Source of the DNA: CAIMDX01 sp041652155
GTDB taxonomy: Bacteria > Patescibacteriota > Minisyncoccia > Minisyncoccales > JAQTVQ01
NCBI GenBank assembly: GCA_041652155.1
Contig: JBAZHV010000010.1
Coordinates: 1 to 34,464 of the forward strand
DNA length: 34,464 nt
Direction of reading: 5' to 3'
Position numbers and translations under genes: made by a program. Position 1 is the first letter of the stretch. Every line of letters starts with the position of its first letter. The notes beneath the pieces are model-generated. The model saw nothing but the letters and a program-made list of their open reading frames with translations. It was not told the origin of the DNA and made no database searches. Shown here one piece after another: positions 24,039 through 31,775 of this stretch.

Positions 24039-24455
24039 ATGAAAACGCATTCCGATCAAGCAGCCAATAATTCGATCTTTCAAACGCCGGAGCCTCCTGC
24101 CGAGCTTTTAGGCAGGATAATGTCCGGCATCCGTTCGGAGCGCGGCGCGAAAGCGGCAAAACGCAGAGCCTTCGCTTTTTCTTTAGGGATCATAACGTCG
24201 CTATTTGTTTTTGTGCCGGCGTTTTCATCTTTAAGGCAAGAGCTTGCGCAATCAGGCTTCTACGCCTTTTTTTCTTTGATATTCTCGGACACTGAAATAG
24301 TGGCGGCTTATTGGAAAAATTTTGCCCCGTCGCTGCTTGAGGCTTTGCCGGCAACCAGTTTGATTTTTTTGCTGACGGCGGTTTGCCTCTTTTTGCAATC
24401 TGTCGGCGGTCTTTTAAGAAATATAAATTTTTTCAATCGAAAATCTTTGGCCTGA
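24039..24455 (+). CDS. putative membrane anti-sigma factor
   Basis: The 138-residue product begins with a cytoplasmic stretch of about 45 residues containing PPAELLGRIMSGIRSE, a short helix of the kind seen at the start of many anti-sigma-like proteins next to ECF genes. Two hydrophobic segments follow (about 46-64 and 105-122), with a possible third between them. No ZAS zinc motif (H-x3-C-x2-C) is present. The role is inferred mainly from its place directly after the sigma factor gene and from its topology. It could instead be an unrelated membrane protein. Confidence 0.55.
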   Translation: MKTHSDQAANNSIFQTPEPPAELLGRIMSGIRSERGAKAAKRRAFAFSLGIITSLFVFVPAFSSLRQELAQSGFYAFFSLIFSDTEIVAAYWKNFAPSLLEALPATSLIFLLTAVCLFLQSVGGLLRNINFFNRKSLA

Positions 24456-24507
24456 TAATCTATGGTTTGGCCGCAAGACCGATCATCAATTTAAATAAAC
24501 TGGAATT

Positions 24508-25002
24508 ATGGACCTAAGCAAATTTTTTCAATCAAAAGCGTTTAAAATAATTTTTTGGGGAATGGCGGCCTTGATAATAATTCTGACCGTTTTTAAGGTC
24601 GGAATGATGATCGGGGAAAGAAGAGCTGATTTTTCCAAAGACTGGGGAGACAATTATCACCGCAACTTTGCCGGGCCGAAAGAAGGATTCCCCGGGAACC
24701 TTCCTTTCGGCGGCCAGGATTTTATCGAGGCTAATGGAGCCTTCGGACAGGTCATAGAGACAGGGGAATCGACGATGGTCATTAAAAGTCCCGATAATGT
24801 CGAAAAAGTGGTTTCGGTCGATGACAAAACAATCATAAAACGGTTTCAAGAAATTTTAAAAATGGCCGGCCTGAAAGCTGGAGACAATGTGGTGATTATT
24901 GGCGATCCGGGCGACGACGGACAGATAAAGGCTAAATTTATCAGGGTCCTGCCGTCTCAGGGGTCTTTTATTCCTTCCCAAGGGCGCAGAGATAAAATTT
25001 AA
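24508..25002 (+). CDS. anchored DUF5666-like protein (operon copy 1)
   Basis: The 164-residue product has one membrane segment (about 13-32) and an outer domain from about 78 to 155: GQVIETGESTMVIKSPDNVEKVVSVDD, then GLKAGDNVVIIGDPGDDGQIKAKFIRVLP. This is the pattern of small OB-like beta domains in the DUF5666 group, where a 'charge' strand is followed by GD-V-V-G. The protein at 28896-29330 has the same plan and lies at the other end of the efflux genes. A periplasm-like sensing or helper role for the MacAB pump is possible, but unproven. Confidence 0.65.
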   Translation: MDLSKFFQSKAFKIIFWGMAALIIILTVFKVGMMIGERRADFSKDWGDNYHRNFAGPKEGFPGNLPFGGQDFIEANGAFGQVIETGESTMVIKSPDNVEKVVSVDDKTIIKRFQEILKMAGLKAGDNVVIIGDPGDDGQIKAKFIRVLPSQGSFIPSQGRRDKI

Positions 25003-25029
25003 AATTAAATTAGCATCAACAATAAAAAT

Positions 25030-26901
25030 ATGCCGAAAATATTGCAATTGATAAAAAATCATAAGATCATTTTTTTCATAGCCGTCGCGCTGCTGGCGGG
25101 AGGGGGATTTCTTTTTTTCAGATCGTCAGCGACAGCTAACGCGCAAACCAGATATGTTTTGGCCGCGGCCGAAAAAGGTTCGCTGGTTACCTCTCTTTCC
25201 GGCACCGGCCAGGTTTCGGCTTCCAAACAAGTTGATGTTAAAGCGACCGTTTCCGGAGACGTCCTCTCGGTGAATGTGCAGGTCGGCCAAGAAGTGAAAT
25301 CGGGAAAGATCATCGCCCAGCTGGATTCAACCTCCGCTCAAAAGTCCGTAAGGGACGCGGAGGCGAGCCTTGAGTCGGCGAAACTATCATTGGAAAAACT
25401 GCAAGAACCGGCCGACGCCATTTCAATATTGCAAGCGGAGAACAGCCTTGCTCAAGCACAGCAGACGAAAACCCAGGCTGAAGAGAACCTTAAAAAAGCT
25501 TATCAAGACGGAGTTGCGTCCGTCGGGGACATTTTTACCTCTCTTCCGAACATTATGTCCGGCCTCACCAGGGTTATTGTAGGATCCGGATACCAGTGGA
25601 ATATAGACTATTACGCCAACGGAGTAAGGCAGGCTAACGGCAATACGAGTTATAGAGAAACCGTCTCGGCCTATTACGAAAAAGCCAATTCCGAATACGA
25701 CGATAATCTTGACAGCTATTTGGCGACAAGCAGATATTCGGACAACGAGGATATAGAATCTTTGCTGAACGAAACTTACAGCACCCTTAAAGATATTTCT
25801 TTGGAGATAAAAAGCTCCACCGACCTTATTTCTTATTTTTATGACGTGGAATTTAAAGAAAATTCCAACTCCCAGGCTATAAGCGATTCCAACCTGACCA
25901 GTCTCAATTCCTATTCGGCCAGCATAAATTCTTACCTCACCAGCGTGGCCGCGGCTAAAAATTCGATAACTTCAGCCAAGCAGTCGGTCGTCAATGCCGC
26001 CAATTCGATAAGCGAGAAAACGGAATCTCTGGCCAAACTTAAAGCCGATCCGGAAGAATTGGATCTCCGTTCAGCCAAGCTTTCCGTCCAGCAGAGAGAG
26101 GACGCTCTCGCGGACGCCAAAGAAAAATTGAACGATTATTCGATCAAAGCGCCTTTTGACGGAGTTGTTGCCGCTTTAAACGTCAGCCAGGGAGATTCGA
26201 TCGCCTCCATATCTTCCTACGGAACGATCGCTACCATTATTACCAAAAATCACGTTGCCGAGATATCTCTCAACGAAGTTGATGCCGTAAATGTCAAGTC
26301 CGGACAAAAGGTGACTTTGACCTTTGACGCCATTGACGGATTAAGCCTGGTGGGAACGGTGTCCGAGATCGATACGATCGGAACAGTCAGCCAAGGAGTG
26401 GTCAGCTATAGCGTAAAAATAGTTTTCGATACGGAAGATGACCGGATAAGGCCGGGGATGAGTGTTTCCGCTTCTATCATCGTCGACAGCAAGCAAGATG
26501 TTCTTTTGATCCCGAGTTCCGCTTTAAAAGGAGAAGAGGGAAGCTATTATGTCGAAGTGCTCGACGGCAAGTCTTTCTTGGGGCAGGAAGCGGCCAGCAG
26601 CGAGGGAATTATTTCTTCTTCCGGTCCCCAAAAGAAAAGCGTTGAGATAGGATTGTCCGATGACACTATGGTGGAAATAACCAGCGGTATGGAAGAAGGG
26701 GAAATGGTTGTCACCAAAACTGTCACTCAAACAGTTAAGTCCAGTTCATCCCAGAGCCAGGGAATATTCTCTCTATTCGGAGGCAAAGGCGCCGCTTCGA
26801 CAGTTAAGAGTTCTTCGGGAACAAAATCAACCACTAACAGTTCCGGCGGCATGCCGTCTTCTCCGGGCGGAGGAGGGGCTGGACCCGTTCCGGGGATGTA
26901 G
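25030..26901 (+). CDS. MacA-like efflux adaptor (HlyD/RND membrane-fusion family)
   Basis: The 623-residue product has a membrane anchor (about 12-31), a first lipoyl half (about 54-100, VKATVSGDVLSVNVQVGQEV), a very long helical hairpin with an unusual Ser/Asn/Tyr-rich insert (about 170-330), the second lipoyl half YSIKAPFDGVVAALNVSQGD, and beta-barrel domains (RPGMSVSASIIV, LLIPSSAL). It ends with a Ser/Gly/Pro-rich tail of about 50 residues. It links the MacB transporter to the outside. At 623 residues it is far longer than the usual ~380, mainly because of the insert and tail. The ATPase gene starts five bases later. Confidence 0.88.
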   Translation: MPKILQLIKNHKIIFFIAVALLAGGGFLFFRSSATANAQTRYVLAAAEKGSLVTSLSGTGQVSASKQVDVKATVSGDVLSVNVQVGQEVKSGKIIAQLDSTSAQKSVRDAEASLESAKLSLEKLQEPADAISILQAENSLAQAQQTKTQAEENLKKAYQDGVASVGDIFTSLPNIMSGLTRVIVGSGYQWNIDYYANGVRQANGNTSYRETVSAYYEKANSEYDDNLDSYLATSRYSDNEDIESLLNETYSTLKDISLEIKSSTDLISYFYDVEFKENSNSQAISDSNLTSLNSYSASINSYLTSVAAAKNSITSAKQSVVNAANSISEKTESLAKLKADPEELDLRSAKLSVQQREDALADAKEKLNDYSIKAPFDGVVAALNVSQGDSIASISSYGTIATIITKNHVAEISLNEVDAVNVKSGQKVTLTFDAIDGLSLVGTVSEIDTIGTVSQGVVSYSVKIVFDTEDDRIRPGMSVSASIIVDSKQDVLLIPSSALKGEEGSYYVEVLDGKSFLGQEAASSEGIISSSGPQKKSVEIGLSDDTMVEITSGMEEGEMVVTKTVTQTVKSSSSQSQGIFSLFGGKGAASTVKSSSGTKSTTNSSGGMPSSPGGGGAGPVPGM

Positions 26902-26906
26902 GGACC

Positions 26907-27623
26907 ATGATCATTTGCAAAAATATAGTTAAAAATTACGGGAGCGGAGAATCGGAAACATCTATTTTGAAGGGAGTTTCTTTAGAGATCAAAGACGGGG
27001 AATTCGTCGCCGTTATCGGTCCTTCCGGATCCGGAAAATCAACTTTGATGAACATTCTTGGCGCGCTGGACAAATCCACCAGCGGAGAATATTTTCTCGA
27101 CGGAAAAGATGTGTCCGTTCTCTCCGACGATGAACTGGCCGAGATAAGGAAGAATAAAATAGGATTTGTTTTTCAGTCTTTTAACCTGCTGTCTCGCGCG
27201 ACGGCGTTGAGAAATGTGATGCTTCCGCTTGTCTATGCCGGAGTACCGAGAGACCGGAGGGCGGACAAAGCCAGGGGAGCTCTGAAAGATGCCGGTCTGG
27301 ATGAAAAATATTTCGATCACCGCTCCAACCAGCTTTCGGGAGGACAGATGCAGCGAGTGGCGATAGCCCGCGCTTTAGTGAATGATCCGTCTCTTATTTT
27401 AGCTGATGAGCCTACCGGCAATCTTGACACAAAGACGGGAGAAATTGTTCTCGCCACGTTTCAAAAACTCAATCAGGAGAAACACCATACCATCATTTTG
27501 ATCACTCACGAGCACGACGTTGCCGAGCATGCCGACCGTATAATTTTCGTTCGAGACGGCTTTATAGTGGAAGACAGAAAGAACCCCCAGAAAATAATAG
27601 CCGGGCGAGTTAATTACGATTAA
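26907..27623 (+). CDS. MacB-type ABC transporter ATP-binding protein
   Basis: The 238-residue product is the ATPase of a LolD/MacB-type mechanotransmission ABC transporter. Visible are Walker A GPSGSGKST (about 38-46), Q-loop VFQSFNLL, signature LSGGQMQRVAIARAL, Walker B LILADEPTGNLD and the H-switch LITHEHD. In E. coli MacB the ATPase is fused to the permease; here the two are separate genes ten bases apart, as in many Gram-positive-like and Patescibacteria systems. It powers the pump formed with the MacA-like adaptor and the FtsX-like permease. Confidence 0.93.
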   Translation: MIICKNIVKNYGSGESETSILKGVSLEIKDGEFVAVIGPSGSGKSTLMNILGALDKSTSGEYFLDGKDVSVLSDDELAEIRKNKIGFVFQSFNLLSRATALRNVMLPLVYAGVPRDRRADKARGALKDAGLDEKYFDHRSNQLSGGQMQRVAIARALVNDPSLILADEPTGNLDTKTGEIVLATFQKLNQEKHHTIILITHEHDVAEHADRIIFVRDGFIVEDRKNPQKIIAGRVNYD

Positions 27624-27633
27624 AAATCGATCT

Positions 27634-28857
27634 ATGAAAATATCCGACCTATTAGAAGAAACATATTTGGCTTTGGTATCCAACAAAGCGCGTTCCGGGC
27701 TGACAATTCTCGGAATAGTTATCGGCATTGGATCTGTGATCGCGATGGTTTCCATCGGCCAGGGAACGCAGGCTTCCATTAAGTCCAGCATCCAAACTCT
27801 CGGTTCCAACCTGATAACCGTTATGCCCGGAGCCCAGCGCAGTTTTGGAGCTTCCGCCAGCTCCGGCCGGGGATCGGCCCAGACGCTTACGCTGGAAGAC
27901 AGCGAAGCCATAAAAGAGGAAATATCTTTGGCTAAGAATGTGGTACCGGTAACTTCGAGCCGCTATCAGATCGTAGCCAAAGGAACCAATACCAATACGC
28001 AGGTTATCGGCGCAACCCCGGAATATACCGAGGTTAAAAGCGTTTCCATAGACTTGGGAGTGTTTTTTACCGAGCAGCAGTCTAAAAGCGGTGCCAAAGT
28101 CGCGGTCCTTGGCCCGGACACCAGAGATGATTTGTTCGGGGAAGATGAGGATCCGACGGGCCAAACGGTTAAGATCAACGGATTGGAGTTTAAGGTGATC
28201 GGAGTAACGGTTGCCAAAGGCAGTTCGGGGATGAGCAGTTCCGATGATATAATTTATGTGCCCTTGGCCACCGCCCAAAGGTATTTTACGGGCAACAACA
28301 AAGTAAGCACCATCAACGTGGAGGCGGCCGACGAAGAATCCATGACCGAGCTTCAGGCGCAGATCACAGCCTTGCTATTGAAGAGGCACAATATTGCGGA
28401 CGAGGCCTCGGCCGATTTCTCGGTTATGAACCAGGCCGATATCGTGGCCAGCGCTTCGTCCATCACGGGCACGCTCACCATGCTTTTGGCCGCGATAGCC
28501 GGGATATCTCTTATCGTCGGCGGCATAGGAATAATGAATATGATGCTGACCAACGTAACGGAACGCACAAGAGAGATCGGTTTAAGAAAGGCTATTGGAG
28601 CGAAGAGGAGCGATATTACAATGCAATTTTTAGCAGAATCCATCATGTTGACGTTTCTTGGCGGAGTGATAGGCGTAGCGCTGGGATGGTCCATTTCGTG
28701 GGGGGCCAAACAATTCGCCGGCATTTCTACGGAAGTTTCCCTTCCTTCGGTCATCTTGGCTTTCGGAGTTTCGGCTTTGATAGGGATCGTTTTCGGATTT
28801 TATCCCGCCAAGCGCGCGGCCGCCCTTAATCCTATAGATGCTTTAAGATATGAATAA
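27634..28857 (+). CDS. MacB-type ABC transporter permease (MacB_PCD + FtsX domains)
   Basis: The 407-residue product has a first membrane segment (about 20-42, SGLTILGIVIGIGSVIAMVS), an extracytoplasmic MacB_PCD domain of about 220 residues (TQVIGATPEY...VLGPDTRDDLFG), and an FtsX domain with three segments (about 283-390), including the coupling motif ERTREIGLRKAIGAKRSDI and the end YPAKRAAALNPIDALRYE. The substrate could be a peptide, antibiotic or lipoprotein-like molecule, and cannot be told from the sequence. It belongs to the same operon as the sigma factor. Confidence 0.92.
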   Translation: MKISDLLEETYLALVSNKARSGLTILGIVIGIGSVIAMVSIGQGTQASIKSSIQTLGSNLITVMPGAQRSFGASASSGRGSAQTLTLEDSEAIKEEISLAKNVVPVTSSRYQIVAKGTNTNTQVIGATPEYTEVKSVSIDLGVFFTEQQSKSGAKVAVLGPDTRDDLFGEDEDPTGQTVKINGLEFKVIGVTVAKGSSGMSSSDDIIYVPLATAQRYFTGNNKVSTINVEAADEESMTELQAQITALLLKRHNIADEASADFSVMNQADIVASASSITGTLTMLLAAIAGISLIVGGIGIMNMMLTNVTERTREIGLRKAIGAKRSDITMQFLAESIMLTFLGGVIGVALGWSISWGAKQFAGISTEVSLPSVILAFGVSALIGIVFGFYPAKRAAALNPIDALRYE

Positions 28858-28895
28858 AACCATCATTTGATAAAAAGTAAATATTTAAAAAAATT

Positions 28896-29330
28896 ATGGA
28901 TAAAAAAATAATAGCGATATTCGCGATAATAGTTTTAGCGGTCGGAGGGGCAGCCTTTTTTGGGGGAATGAAATACGGCCAGAGCAAGTCGGGAGGTAAA
29001 TTTTCCGACAGAATGGGAAGTTACCAAAATGGAATGCCGGGAAGCGGTCCGACAGGCGCGGTAAAAGGCAGCGGCAGCAAGACCTTGAACGGAGGGATGA
29101 TCGCAGGGGAGATACTTTCGAAAGACGACAAAAGCCTGACCGTCAAATCGGCCGACGGCAGTTCCAAGATCATATTCTTTTCTCAAACTACTAAAGCTCT
29201 GGAAGAAGCGGAAACGTCTTTGGACAAATTGGCTGTCGGACAGCAGATTACTGTAAACGGCAGTTCCAATTCAGATGGAAGCGTAAATGCCCAGTCCATT
29301 CAGATAAGGCCTTCAGCTCAAATAAAATAA
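28896..29330 (+). CDS. anchored DUF5666-like protein (operon copy 2)
   Basis: The 144-residue product has one membrane segment (about 5-24), a Gly/Ser-rich linker (about 30-65) and a small beta domain: GMIAGEILSKDDKSLTVKSAD, then LDKLAVGQQITVNGSSNSDG and a final QIRPS. The plan matches the protein at 24508-25002, so the two DUF5666-like proteins bracket the MacAB genes. It lies 38 bases after the permease and is the last gene before a long stem-loop at 29373. Confidence 0.65.
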   Translation: MDKKIIAIFAIIVLAVGGAAFFGGMKYGQSKSGGKFSDRMGSYQNGMPGSGPTGAVKGSGSKTLNGGMIAGEILSKDDKSLTVKSADGSSKIIFFSQTTKALEEAETSLDKLAVGQQITVNGSSNSDGSVNAQSIQIRPSAQIK

Positions 29331-29372
29331 TAATCCCGGAAATTTTAACAGTGGTCGATGGATGTTTTGCAG

Positions 29373-29404
29373 CAAATGCCGCGAGCGAAAGCTCGCGGCA
29401 TTTG
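29373..29404 (+). terminator. long stem with GAAA tetraloop ending the efflux operon
   Basis: A perfect 14-bp stem, CAAATGCCGCGAGC with GCTCGCGGCATTTG, is capped by GAAA. The tail TTTGTTTGTTT is only partly T, so it could also act as an mRNA 3' stabiliser. The following 125 bases hold no gene. Confidence 0.7.
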
Positions 29405-29529
29405 TTTGTTTGGATCGTTTGGCGGGCAAGCCAGTTCATGCGGACGATTTGCCAACGAAGATGTATTTTTATAGAATATTTAAAGATTCGTTTTACGCTA
29501 TAAATCCTTAAATCGATGTTTTATCATAT

Positions 29530-30456
29530 ATGGAAAAAGAAACAGTTTATGTCATCGGCCATAAATCGCCCGATACGGATACCGTTTGTTCGGCGATAGC
29601 TTACGCCGCGTATTTGAAAAAGAATAAGATCAACGCGGTGCCGGCGGTGTCGGGAGAGATCAATCCCGAAACAAAATTTGTTTTGGATAAATTCAAATTC
29701 AAAGCCCCCGAAGATATCGGGTCGGCTCAAGGCAAGAAATTGGTCCTGGTGGACCATAATGAAAAAAGCCAAATGCCCGATGGCGCGGAAGGATCGAAGA
29801 TCGTGGAAATACTTGACCACCACAAAGTTTCTTTTACTTGGCCGGAGCCGATAACTATTTGCACCGAACCTCTCGGTTCGACCGCAACTTTGGTGGCCAA
29901 AAAAATGCTGGCTGACAAAAAATTCAAGATGACGGCGCAGATGGCGGGAATTTTAGTCTCGGCGATCTTGTCCGATACGATAGTTTTTAAATCCGCGACG
30001 ACGACCAAGACAGATATAGAAACGGCTAAAAAACTTGCCAAAAAAGCCAAGATAAAAAATCTTAAAAAATTCGGTATCGAGGTCAAAAAACAAAAAGCCA
30101 GTTTGAAGGGATTGTCCGCCGAAAAAATAATTTATTCCGACTTCAAGCCTTTCGAGGCTGCCGGAAAGAAATTCGGGGTGGGGCAAATAGAAGTTGTTGA
30201 TATGAAAGAAGCCAAAGAAAGGAAAGCCGAACTTTTGCAAAAAATGGATGAGATCGCCAAAAAAAAAGGTTTTTCTTTTGTGGCCCTGATGGTTACGGAT
30301 ATTATGAAAGAGGGATCGGAAATTTTTATAACGGGAAATACAGAGATCGCCCGGAAAGCTTTTCAAAAACCGGTAACGGAAAATGCTGTTTATCTTGAAA
30401 AAGCCATGTCCAGGAAAAAAGACTTTTTGCCCCCGATCATGAAAGCGCTGGAATAA
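29530..30456 (+). CDS. ppaC: manganese-dependent inorganic pyrophosphatase (family II, DHH/DHHA2)
   Basis: The 308-residue product hydrolyses pyrophosphate from biosynthesis. Metal ligands are visible: GHKSPDTDT (H11, D15, D17), VDHNE (D75, H76), LDHH (D96-H98) and ILSDT (D149). The C-terminal DHHA2 domain ends MSRKKDFLPPIM, where the family has SRKK-Q-x-x-P. Length is typical of family II enzymes, which need Mn or Co. A Mn-type exporter is encoded 14 kb away, but no direct link is shown. The region between this gene and cysK carries only the cysteine leader. Confidence 0.92.
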   Translation: MEKETVYVIGHKSPDTDTVCSAIAYAAYLKKNKINAVPAVSGEINPETKFVLDKFKFKAPEDIGSAQGKKLVLVDHNEKSQMPDGAEGSKIVEILDHHKVSFTWPEPITICTEPLGSTATLVAKKMLADKKFKMTAQMAGILVSAILSDTIVFKSATTTKTDIETAKKLAKKAKIKNLKKFGIEVKKQKASLKGLSAEKIIYSDFKPFEAAGKKFGVGQIEVVDMKEAKERKAELLQKMDEIAKKKGFSFVALMVTDIMKEGSEIFITGNTEIARKAFQKPVTENAVYLEKAMSRKKDFLPPIMKALE

Positions 30457-30489
30457 TGATTTTAAGAGATCAAAAAGAAAAATAAAAAT

Positions 30490-30518
30490 TTGACTCGGAC
30501 CTTTGGGTTTGCTATCTT
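30490..30518 (+). promoter_or_regulatory. promoter of the cysK leader
   Basis: TTGACT (30490-30495), a 17-base spacer and TATCTT (30513-30518) with TG one base upstream (extended -10) predict transcription starting near 30525, just before the first pairing segment of the attenuator. Confidence 0.65.
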
Positions 30519-30551
30519 TATTTTAAGATGACCGGCAAAATTAACTCGACA

Positions 30552-30614
30552 ATGCGCTCTTGTTGTTGCGCCTCCTGTCAGAAAGGGGTTAATTTGCTTG
30601 GGCCGGTATGTTAG
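30552..30614 (+). CDS. cysteine leader peptide (20 residues)
   Basis: ATG 30552 to TAG 30612-30614 encodes MRSCCCASCQKGVNLLGPVC. Four of residues 4-9 are Cys (codons TGT TGT TGC, then TGT), and the last residue is also Cys. Cysteine is normally a rare amino acid, so this density next to a cysteine synthase gene is strong evidence for a regulatory leader peptide. The frame overlaps the antiterminator segment at 30581-30598. No Shine-Dalgarno site is visible, in keeping with several other starts in this window. Confidence 0.75.
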   Translation: MRSCCCASCQKGVNLLGPVC

Positions 30615-30637
30615 TCTGAAAATACAAAACTTTTAGC

Positions 30638-30671
30638 AAAAACCTCTTTCTTAAAACGGAAAGAGGTTTTT
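30638..30671 (+). terminator. intrinsic terminator of the cysK attenuator
   Basis: A perfect 13-bp stem, AAAAACCTCTTTC with GAAAGAGGTTTTT, closes an eight-base loop and ends in five T, 29 bases before the cysK ATG. Confidence 0.85.
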
Positions 30672-30700
30672 AATTATTAATAAAATTGTTTGTTAAAAAT

Positions 30701-31612
30701 ATGAATTACGCCAAAAATATTCTGGAAACCATTGGCAATACGCCTATGGTCAAAATAAACAAGCTGAATCCTTATCCGAATGCCAATATCTTCGCAAAGA
30801 TCGAAGGAACCAATCCCGGAGGCAGTATAAAGGACCGGATCGCTTTAAGAATGCTGGAACAGGCGGAGCGTGAAGGAAAATTAACCAAGGGAAAAACGAT
30901 AATCGAAGCGACCAGCGGCAATACCGGCATTGCCTTGGCTATGATAGCCGCGGTCAAAGGTTACGATGTCGAGATCGTAATGAGTTCCGCTGTTTCAATT
31001 GAACGCCAAAAAATGATCAAAGCTTTCGGCGCCAAGATAACCTTGACGGATGGCGGCAAAGGAACCGACGGCGCGATAATGAAAGTAAGGGAATTGGTAA
31101 AGGAATTTCCTGAAAAATATTACACGCCCGACCAATTTTCCAACGAATATAATAAAGTCGCCCATTACGAAACTACCGCCAAAGAGATATGCCAGCAGAT
31201 GAGCGGACAAGTGGATTATTTCGTTGCCGCTATCGGCACTTCCGGAACTCTGATGGGAGTGGGCTCATTTTTAAAGAAAATGTGCGGTCCGAACGTAAAG
31301 ATCGTCAGCGCCGAACCGGTCAGGGGCCACTACATCCAAGGACTGAAGAACATGCAAGACGCGATCGTGCCGGCGATATATGATAAATCCCAGCTGGACC
31401 AGATCATTGAAATTGATACCGAAGAAGCTTTCGAGATATCCCGCCGCATAGCCAGAGAGGAAGGAATATTTGTCGGAATGTCCAGCGGCGCCGCCATGCT
31501 GGCCGCGCTTAAAGTGGCCGAAAAGATCGGCCTGGAGGAAGGCATCAAAAATATTGTCACGATCTTCCCGGACAGGGGAGAAAAATATTTGAGCACCAAA
31601 CTTTTCGAATGA
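30701..31612 (+). CDS. cysK: cysteine synthase (PLP-dependent, CysK/CysM family)
   Basis: The 303-residue product makes cysteine from an activated serine and sulfide. PLP forms a Schiff base with K44 (GGSIKDRIA). TSGNTG (71-76) and GTSGTLMG (179-186) hold the cofactor phosphate. The end reads FPDRGEKYLSTKLF, as in the family. Whether the acceptor is O-acetylserine or O-phosphoserine cannot be told. The ATG at 30701 is chosen over an upstream in-frame TTG at 30686, which would add MFVKN and lies next to the terminator. Expression is predicted to rise when charged tRNA-Cys is short. Confidence 0.92.
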   Translation: MNYAKNILETIGNTPMVKINKLNPYPNANIFAKIEGTNPGGSIKDRIALRMLEQAEREGKLTKGKTIIEATSGNTGIALAMIAAVKGYDVEIVMSSAVSIERQKMIKAFGAKITLTDGGKGTDGAIMKVRELVKEFPEKYYTPDQFSNEYNKVAHYETTAKEICQQMSGQVDYFVAAIGTSGTLMGVGSFLKKMCGPNVKIVSAEPVRGHYIQGLKNMQDAIVPAIYDKSQLDQIIEIDTEEAFEISRRIAREEGIFVGMSSGAAMLAALKVAEKIGLEEGIKNIVTIFPDRGEKYLSTKLFE

Positions 31613-31632
31613 TCCGTTTTCAAATAGATCGC

Positions 31633-31705
31633 AAAAAGTTGGCAAAGGCCCCCGCCTTCGCTTCGCGGGCTACGGCGGGCGAAGCGGGCCTTTGCCAACT
31701 TTTTG
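31633..31705. terminator. very long bidirectional stem after cysK
   Basis: A 19-bp perfect stem runs from 31633-31651 (AAAAAGTTGGCAAAGGCCC) to 31686-31704. Inside is a GC-rich segment containing CGGCGGGCGAAGC and its near-complement, able to fold as a second hairpin. A and T runs on both sides allow action on either strand. Confidence 0.8.
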
Positions 31706-31775
31706 GTATTAAGAGGGTTTTTTCACCGGCGTTTTTTTGCTAAAATGGACGAGTTATAATTTTTACCATAAAAAA

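Larger units (their letters stand above)
30535..30671 (+). promoter_or_regulatory. cysteine attenuator upstream of cysK
   Basis: Four segments compete. Segment 0, GCAAAATTAAC (30535-30545), pairs with GTTAATTTGC (30588-30597) with one bulge. Segment 1, GAAAGGGGTTAATTTGCT (30581-30598), pairs with segment 2, AGCAAAAACCTCTTTC (30635-30650), over sixteen pairs with one G-U and a two-base bulge. Segment 2 also forms the terminator with segment 3, GAAAGAGGTTTTT (30659-30671). A ribosome stalled on the Cys codons at 30561-30578 would leave segment 1 free, forming the antiterminator and allowing cysK expression. Confidence 0.75.
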
